DNA of 10,591 nucleotides from Clostridia bacterium DTU080 (GTDB lineage: Bacteria; Bacillota; Limnochordia; DTU080): positions 1-10,591 of the forward strand of contig LFTP01000091.1 in assembly GCA_001513395.1 (NCBI GenBank). Direction: 5' to 3'. This document shows positions 5,783 through 10,591 of the stretch, one piece after another (the first letter of the stretch is position 1; each line of letters starts with the position of its first letter). The position numbers and the translations under genes were made by a program. The notes beneath the pieces are model-generated. The model was given only the letters and a program-made list of their open reading frames with translations, did not search any database and was not told the DNA's origin.

Positions 5783-8157
5783 TGGCTGTGGGTGCGGTGG
5801 GACAAGTCAAGCTCCGAATCAAAGACGGTAACGGTCAGGTACGCGGGCAACTCATCGTCAAGATACTGCCGCAAACCGGAGGGCGGGGCGGAGGGACTCT
5901 CGCACCGCTCGTCGACGAGACGGACAATCCCGATCGTGACCCGTTTCTTGAGCCCGTACAGCTTCTGGAGGGGGAAGAGTATCTTTATCGGATCGTGTGT
6001 TTCGAGCCGGCGACAGTGGTCACCACCGATCAAGAGAGTCTTTTCCATCCTGACAATGCGACCGGGAAGCGAGGTCGTCTTCGTCCGGGGCTGTATACGG
6101 GCACCGTTGAGGTCCGCTTCTTCGTCGGCGATCATGAACTGGGAACGACTTCTTTTGAAGTTCGCTCTCGCAAGGTCGACTACCTGACTCAGTATCGATG
6201 GATGCTACGGGATATCGCTGAGGCTATGACCGAGCTGATCATGGAATCGTTTACTCCGTCCGAGCAGCGTTTTGTCGCTGGTGGAACCCAAGATGCCGCA
6301 ACTTTATATCAACGATTCGCCTTTTTGAGAAGCATCATCCTGGACGAGGCTCTGGAGGATGCCATAATCTGCATAGTCAACCGCCCGCATCGGGCCTGGG
6401 TGGAGGCCAGTGAATGGCGCCGTCCAAGCCAACTCATTCCGTCCTCGTCATCAGTGGCCAGGCAACTGACCCGACCCGGACCTCGGATTGGCGGCGATGT
6501 AGGCACAGGTGTGATCCGCTACCCTCTTCCAGCCAAGCTTGAGGCGGTTCGCACTCGCGAGACTCTGGACACGGAGCCTAACCGCTTCGTCCGTTTTGCC
6601 TTGCAGCAGTGGCGTTGGCTGGTGGAAGATATCAGCCAAGCGTTGCAAGCAACAGGGGTCCGTGCCCGGCGTGCACACCGGGAGATACAAGCTGTGCTGG
6701 ATCGCCTCGACAGCTATCTCATGATGACGGATTTCCCCGAGCTGTCGCCGCTCACTCGCTTTCCGATCGGAAATACAGTCCTCCAGCGCGGTGAAGGTTA
6801 CCGGACGATCCTTCAGCTTTATTTGCAGGTCGAAATGGCCGCGCGTCTGTCGTGGTCGGGCGGCGATGAGGTGTATCGCGCCGGTCAAAGGGACATCGCC
6901 ACCTTATATGAGTATTGGGTCTATCTCCAGCTGGCTGCTATCGTTGCTCGGTTGTCCGGAGGCAAGCTCGATCATGGCTCACTGATCTATGTGAGTGAGC
7001 GCGGCCTCACCGTGGATCTGCGAAAAGGGCGGGAGCATGTGATCCAAGGTTCGCTTGAGCGCCTGGGCCGCAGATTGCGCCTTGAATTCTGGTTCAACCG
7101 CGTCTTTTCCCCGCAACGGGGCGGATCGTGGACACGAGCCATGCGGCCGGACTTCTCTTTGCGCATTGTGCCTGAGGATGAAGGGGCAAGCTATGCCGAG
7201 ACGTGGATTCACTTCGACACCAAGTACCGGGTGGAAACGATCACACAGCTTTTCGGTGCGTCAAGCGGCACGGTATCGGATGGCCTTGATTCGGCGCCAG
7301 TGATCGAGCGACATCCGGCAGACGGGCAGGTATCCGGCGCGGCGGACGCCGTCGATGAAAGACAGGATTTCGGCGATGCGGAGGACGTCAAGACCGGACG
7401 TCCTCTTCGGGCCGATCTGCTTAAGATGCATGCCTACAAGGACGCCATCCGCCGTTCCTCCGGAGCGTATGTGATCTATCCGGGCATTGAAGAAGAGCGT
7501 CGAGTTGAGTACCATGAGATCCTCCCCGGACTCGGCGCCTTTCCTTTGCGTCCTACCAAGGATGGCCTGGCTGACGGTAGCGACGTGTTGACTGGGTTTA
7601 TTGAGGATGTCATGCTCCACGTTGCTTCGCAGGTGACACAGCATGAGCGGGAGCTATATTGGGTGACCCGGGCCTACACCGGAACACCGCCGGCTCTTCC
7701 GATACGGGCAGCTGAGTTCTTGTCTAAGCCACCCGCCGATACACCGGTCTTGTTGGGATATGTGAGAGACGAGGCTCACCTGGCCTGGATTGAGGCCAGC
7801 GGTCGCTATGATCTGCAGGTCGACGGAACTACAGGCAGCGTAGGATGGCAGACCGCCCAGTTGGGGGCTGAGTTCGTTGTGCTGTATGGACCGCCTCTTT
7901 TGACGGCTCAGGTATGGCGGGTCGTAGACGGTCCCCAGGTGATGACTCGAAAGCGGATGGAGAAGCTCGGCTATCCGGGGCCGCATGGCGAGGTGTATAT
8001 CTGTTTACCGATCGAACCTGTTATGGGGGAGTGGGCAACTCGGCTGACGACGGAGAACATGGAGCGTCTTAGGGCGAAAGAGGCTCCGGATGCATCCTAT
8101 GGTGCACCTGTGATGACCACCTGGCTTGGTGTAGTAACCGGTTCCGGGAAATCATAA
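5782..8157 (+). CDS. DUF2357-like McrC-type protein with PD-(D/E)XK nuclease
   Basis: Starts at ATG 5782 (TGATG overlap with the McrB-like stop) or GTG 5779; about 791 residues, and GGAG sits too close upstream to choose, so translational coupling is likely. Residues about 1-130 form a beta-rich N-terminal region and 130-380 a helical DUF2357-like region (FVRFALQQWRWL, then a Tyr-rich LYEYWVYLQL). The nuclease core follows: RPDFSL with the metal-binding Asp at about 457, HFDTKYR with DxK at about 479-481, and LLKMHAYKDAI at about 546-556, the Q/H-xxx-Y helix typical of PD-(D/E)XK enzymes of the McrC/DUF2357 group. Between DxK and that helix lies a hydrophilic insertion of about 60 residues. 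Residues about 645-750 form a separate domain (VLLGYVRDEAHLAWI, then GRYDL, then EFVVLYG). Family knowledge suggests it cleaves DNA under control of the AAA+ motor; this is inferred here. Confidence 0.83.
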   Translation: MAVGAVGQVKLRIKDGNGQVRGQLIVKILPQTGGRGGGTLAPLVDETDNPDRDPFLEPVQLLEGEEYLYRIVCFEPATVVTTDQESLFHPDNATGKRGRLRPGLYTGTVEVRFFVGDHELGTTSFEVRSRKVDYLTQYRWMLRDIAEAMTELIMESFTPSEQRFVAGGTQDAATLYQRFAFLRSIILDEALEDAIICIVNRPHRAWVEASEWRRPSQLIPSSSSVARQLTRPGPRIGGDVGTGVIRYPLPAKLEAVRTRETLDTEPNRFVRFALQQWRWLVEDISQALQATGVRARRAHREIQAVLDRLDSYLMMTDFPELSPLTRFPIGNTVLQRGEGYRTILQLYLQVEMAARLSWSGGDEVYRAGQRDIATLYEYWVYLQLAAIVARLSGGKLDHGSLIYVSERGLTVDLRKGREHVIQGSLERLGRRLRLEFWFNRVFSPQRGGSWTRAMRPDFSLRIVPEDEGASYAETWIHFDTKYRVETITQLFGASSGTVSDGLDSAPVIERHPADGQVSGAADAVDERQDFGDAEDVKTGRPLRADLLKMHAYKDAIRRSSGAYVIYPGIEEERRVEYHEILPGLGAFPLRPTKDGLADGSDVLTGFIEDVMLHVASQVTQHERELYWVTRAYTGTPPALPIRAAEFLSKPPADTPVLLGYVRDEAHLAWIEASGRYDLQVDGTTGSVGWQTAQLGAEFVVLYGPPLLTAQVWRVVDGPQVMTRKRMEKLGYPGPHGEVYICLPIEPVMGEWATRLTTENMERLRAKEAPDASYGAPVMTTWLGVVTGSGKS

Positions 8158-8347
8158 TCGGCGTTTATCTTTGAATATAATACTGGAGCTGTTGTCGGGC
8201 TGCGGGGGTCCATGCCCGTTTAACCGCGCCATTGCAGGCCTTGATGTCAAAGCTGTGTCGGGATCCATCGCTGACGGCTAGGTAAAGAGCGTAACGGGCG
8301 TTTGATCAGGGTATTTGATCATGATCTGCGGCGAAGGGTGAGCAAAC
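8158..8347. promoter_or_regulatory. Intergenic region with repeated TTTGATCA boxes before the hydrolase
   Basis: No gene is present. TTTGATCA occurs twice in direct orientation at 8301-8308 and 8314-8321, 13 bases apart; each contains the palindrome TGATCA, and a further TGATC follows at 8322-8326. The boxes lie 27-47 bases before the hydrolase start and are placed like an operator or a transcription-factor half-site pair. A TATAAT at 8176-8181 has no good -35 element. CGGGC (8196-8200) and GCCCG (8214-8218) can pair just past the nuclease stop, a weak terminator candidate followed by TTT. Confidence 0.35.
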
Positions 8348-9259
8348 GTGTGGCGGCGCAGAAACGTGCTGGCATATGAACGGCCGGAATGGTATCTCAA
8401 TACGCCGGACACCTGTCGGTTATTTGTACAGGAGTACGGTATAGGGGACGAGTATGTGGTCGTCCTTCACGGCGGCTGGGGCGGCGAGCACAGCTATCTT
8501 CTTGACGCCTTTGAAGGGGTGGAAGAGCATTTCGTGTTGGTGTTTTACGATCAACGCGGTTCATTGCGTTCTCCTTGCCCAAGCGAGCTGATCTCCGTTG
8601 ACAAGCACGTTCAAGACCTGGAATGCCTGCGAGAACAACTGGGTGTGGACCGTTTGAACATCGTCGCCCACTCCATGGGCACGATCTTGGCCATGATGTA
8701 TTTGGATCGCTATCCCGAGCGGGTGAAGGGGTTGGTCTTTATCAGCCCTTCGGCGCCGCGTAGCCCTTTTGAAAAATGGGAACTTGAGTTGCTGGAAAGA
8801 CACGAGCAAGCCAAACAGGCTTTTTTTGAGCGTCAGGAGATCGATCTGGAGATCAAAAGACAAGGGCTGGACAGAGAGTGGGATGAACTCTCCGATAAAG
8901 AGAAAACAAACGCTTGGAGGATTCGTTTCGCCGGTTCAAATCTCTATCACGTGGAGCATTGGCCGCAGCTTAAGGGAGGGCAGATCTTTTTCAGTCAAGA
9001 AGCCGCTGAGGCAGCGTTGCGGAGCATGCCTCGGCAATACGACTTCACTTCTGCACTGGCCCGGCATCCTTGGCCCATACACATTATCGAAGGCGATCAC
9101 GATTTCGGACCCGTGTATGTGGAATACACGCGCCAGTGGGTGTCAAAGATCGGGAACGCTCGGCTCACGGTCATTCGAAACGCAGGCCACAATCCGTGGA
9201 TAGATTCACCTGACGAATTCACAACTGCACTCATTGAGGCCCTTTTGAACACGACCTGA
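8348..9259 (+). CDS. Alpha/beta hydrolase, proline-iminopeptidase-like
   Basis: 303 residues from GTG 8348, chosen because AAGGGTGAG lies about 5-10 bases upstream as a ribosome site. The family features are in order: HGGWGG at 41-46 (oxyanion-hole loop), DQRG at 68-71, the nucleophile elbow AHSMGT with Ser109, a helical cap region at about 137-230 rich in Glu, Lys and Trp, an acidic residue in EGDHDFGP (Asp252 best fits the GxxD position) and His281 in NAGHNPW. This is the complete Ser-Asp-His triad in the order seen in serine peptidase family S33 and related hydrolases. No signal peptide is seen, so it is probably cytoplasmic. The HGG...DQRGS combination points to proline iminopeptidase or related aminopeptidase/esterase activity; the exact substrate cannot be told. 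It is transcribed in the same direction as the restriction cluster but 190 bases away with its own leader, so it is likely an independent unit. Confidence 0.85.
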   Translation: MWRRRNVLAYERPEWYLNTPDTCRLFVQEYGIGDEYVVVLHGGWGGEHSYLLDAFEGVEEHFVLVFYDQRGSLRSPCPSELISVDKHVQDLECLREQLGVDRLNIVAHSMGTILAMMYLDRYPERVKGLVFISPSAPRSPFEKWELELLERHEQAKQAFFERQEIDLEIKRQGLDREWDELSDKEKTNAWRIRFAGSNLYHVEHWPQLKGGQIFFSQEAAEAALRSMPRQYDFTSALARHPWPIHIIEGDHDFGPVYVEYTRQWVSKIGNARLTVIRNAGHNPWIDSPDEFTTALIEALLNTT

Positions 9260-9307
9260 CATTTTGACCCAGGTATCCTTTCAAGCTCGAACAGAGGCAC
9301 ATAGATG

Positions 9308-9328
9308 CGCCCCCTGCGGTAGGGGGCG
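9308..9328 (+). terminator. Hairpin terminator, possibly bidirectional
   Basis: CGCCCCCT (9308-9315) and AGGGGGCG (9321-9328) form a perfect 8-bp GC-rich stem with a 5-base loop, 49 bases after the hydrolase stop and followed by the T-rich TGTGTTGTTG. It also lies 39 bases past the stop of the convergent minus-strand gene at 9367, so it could end both transcripts. On the minus strand no T run follows, so the effect should be stronger for the hydrolase. Confidence 0.75.
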
Positions 9329-9366
9329 TGTGTTGTTGACAGCTAGATCTCACGCAATCTCTCTTC

Positions 9367-10591
9367 TCATCTCACCAAACGGCGAAAGGAGACGTCATCG
9401 AAAAAGACATCTCCTTGACCCTTCGACCGGAGATACACCCGGGCATAGGCGGCGGCAGCCGGTGCCTGCACGTTGATTTTAACCTCACGCCACTCGGACG
9501 ATAACCCGTCGAAATCGATACCGCGGCCGCGCAGATATCCTGCTCTGCTGAGTTCACTGTAGAACTCCACATACAGGTTGGCCATCGCTGCGGCGTCGCC
9601 GCGAACCCAGGCCGTCAACTCATAGACGGTATTACCCTCAACTGATACATCCTGCCAGGCCATCTGGTAGGCGGAGCCGTCGTTGGTGAATCTCAGGCTC
9701 TGTTCTCCCGTATGGGCGACCAAAGAAGAGGCGGATACGAGGCGGTTTTCGCGGTTGGCTGCCGTCGTACTCCAGGCGTCGGGGATGTGACTTTCCACCG
9801 CTTCAAAACCGGAATTGAGCAAGAGATCCGGTGACTCTTCGCTCGCCCCGGTCGAGTCGGTGTCTTCTTGGAAGGCAAACTGATGCACTCGTACGTCGTC
9901 GATATACACTTGTGCATCTTTTGCATTGTCGACGGTGATCACCAGGCGCGCTTCCACGAGTTCTTGGCCGTCAATCTCAGCGGGCACGTCTCCGAACAGT
10001 TCCAAAGCGGCCCATTCTCCTGCGGTGTCGGCCAGGGTTCGACTGCCGGAGCTACAGCTGAAGAGTCGCTCACCGCGGCTGTTGCGCAGCTGCAGACTCA
10101 TAGTGATTGTTCCCGAGGTTGTGCTCGGAGGCGTGTAATAATGGGCCTGTGCCGCGATCAGCCCGGCGCGGACGGGGAAGATCTGCAGCGGTCCGCCGCG
10201 TTCAAGGCGATTGACCAGCAGGCTGGCATCACCGGAACGGGATATTTCCGTCGTTCGCTCGATGCTGCCGGTGGAGACGATCCAGCTTCCCCAATGCGTG
10301 GCGACTGCTGCGCCGTTTTCGAAAGAGCCGTTTTGCAGTATTGACGTTTCTTCCGTTAAGCCTGTGTCCAAGGCTTCTTGCCAAGCTTGGGCCAAAAGTC
10401 TGCGGTGGGGTGATCTTTCGTCACGGGCATAGGCTTTAACGCGTTCAGTGACGGGCCCGCCGTGGTTTTCGTGTTGCCGCAGGTAGCCGAGCAGATGCCA
10501 AAACTCAGATCCATGCCAACCCGTCCAGTCCCACAGAGCCCGCGAGGAGAGGAAACGCAAGGCTGGATCGGAAGCGAATTCCTCCGCCAAC
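9367..10591 (-). CDS. Secreted-type multi-domain protein with two CBM4/9-like domains (5' partial)
   Basis: About 408 codons of a longer gene whose N-terminus lies beyond the right window edge; the TTG near the edge is not a credible start because the frame continues. The first about 80 residues shown are helical (ALWDWTGWHGSEFWHLLGYL), like the end of a catalytic domain, perhaps a DUF4838- or GH-like one, but I cannot assign it. Two beta-sandwich modules follow: residues about 84-240 (ILQNGSFENG ... YIDDVRV) and about 255-405 (LLLNSGFEA ... GDVFFDDVSFRRL). Both have the N(S/G)xFE opening and the closing DDV strand typical of carbohydrate-binding modules of the CBM4/9 type, joined by an acidic Ser/Thr/Asp linker. 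This architecture suggests an extracellular glycan-active protein. It is convergent with the hydrolase gene. The catalytic activity is unknown because that part is missing. Confidence 0.8.
   Translation of the reverse strand, partial: LAEEFASDPALRFLSSRALWDWTGWHGSEFWHLLGYLRQHENHGGPVTERVKAYARDERSPHRRLLAQAWQEALDTGLTEETSILQNGSFENGAAVATHWGSWIVSTGSIERTTEISRSGDASLLVNRLERGGPLQIFPVRAGLIAAQAHYYTPPSTTSGTITMSLQLRNSRGERLFSCSSGSRTLADTAGEWAALELFGDVPAEIDGQELVEARLVITVDNAKDAQVYIDDVRVHQFAFQEDTDSTGASEESPDLLLNSGFEAVESHIPDAWSTTAANRENRLVSASSLVAHTGEQSLRFTNDGSAYQMAWQDVSVEGNTVYELTAWVRGDAAAMANLYVEFYSELSRAGYLRGRGIDFDGLSSEWREVKINVQAPAAAAYARVYLRSKGQGDVFFDDVSFRRLVR

Overview
The window looks like an accessory, island-like stretch of a roughly half-GC Gram-negative-type bacterial chromosome. 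A lipoprotein-type ankyrin protein, a multi-domain carbohydrate-binding protein and a possible sugar-ABC binding-protein remnant suggest a glycan-using heterotroph, for example of the Poribacteria/Planctomycetes/Armatimonadota kind. No rRNA or housekeeping gene is present, so the lineage is a guess.

Layout, left to right. 2-187 is the C-terminal end of an unidentified gene on the + strand. 231-1247 is a mobile-element graveyard: the C-terminus of an IS110-family transposase (- strand, internally deleted and frameshifted), a long palindrome (510-561) lying at the junction, the C-terminal zinc-ribbon end of an IS200/IS605 TnpB (+ strand), about 430 bp with no recognisable gene, and a second, inverted copy of the palindrome (1200-1230). 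1248-2819 (- strand) encodes a predicted lipoprotein with about six ankyrin repeats and a long unassigned C-terminal half. 2820-3397 holds no gene. 3398 to about 3735 carries a decayed frame that may be the tail of a sugar-ABC solute-binding protein.

The centre (3669-8157, + strand) is a three-reading-frame, overlapping operon that I read as a type IV, modified-DNA-dependent restriction system. It has an EVE domain (split over two frames by a -1 shift in a G run), a second PUA/EVE-like domain fused to a McrB-type AAA+ motor, and a 792-codon DUF2357-like protein with a PD-(D/E)XK nuclease core and a separate C-terminal domain. The proposed logic is that the reader domains recognise modified bases, the motor assembles or translocates, and the nuclease cuts.

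8348-9259 is a serine alpha/beta hydrolase of the proline-iminopeptidase type with its own ribosome binding site and a good terminator at 9308-9328. 9367 to the right edge (- strand) is the C-terminal part of a large secreted-type protein with two CBM4/9-like domains; its N-terminus lies outside the window. I found no tRNA, rRNA or CRISPR array.
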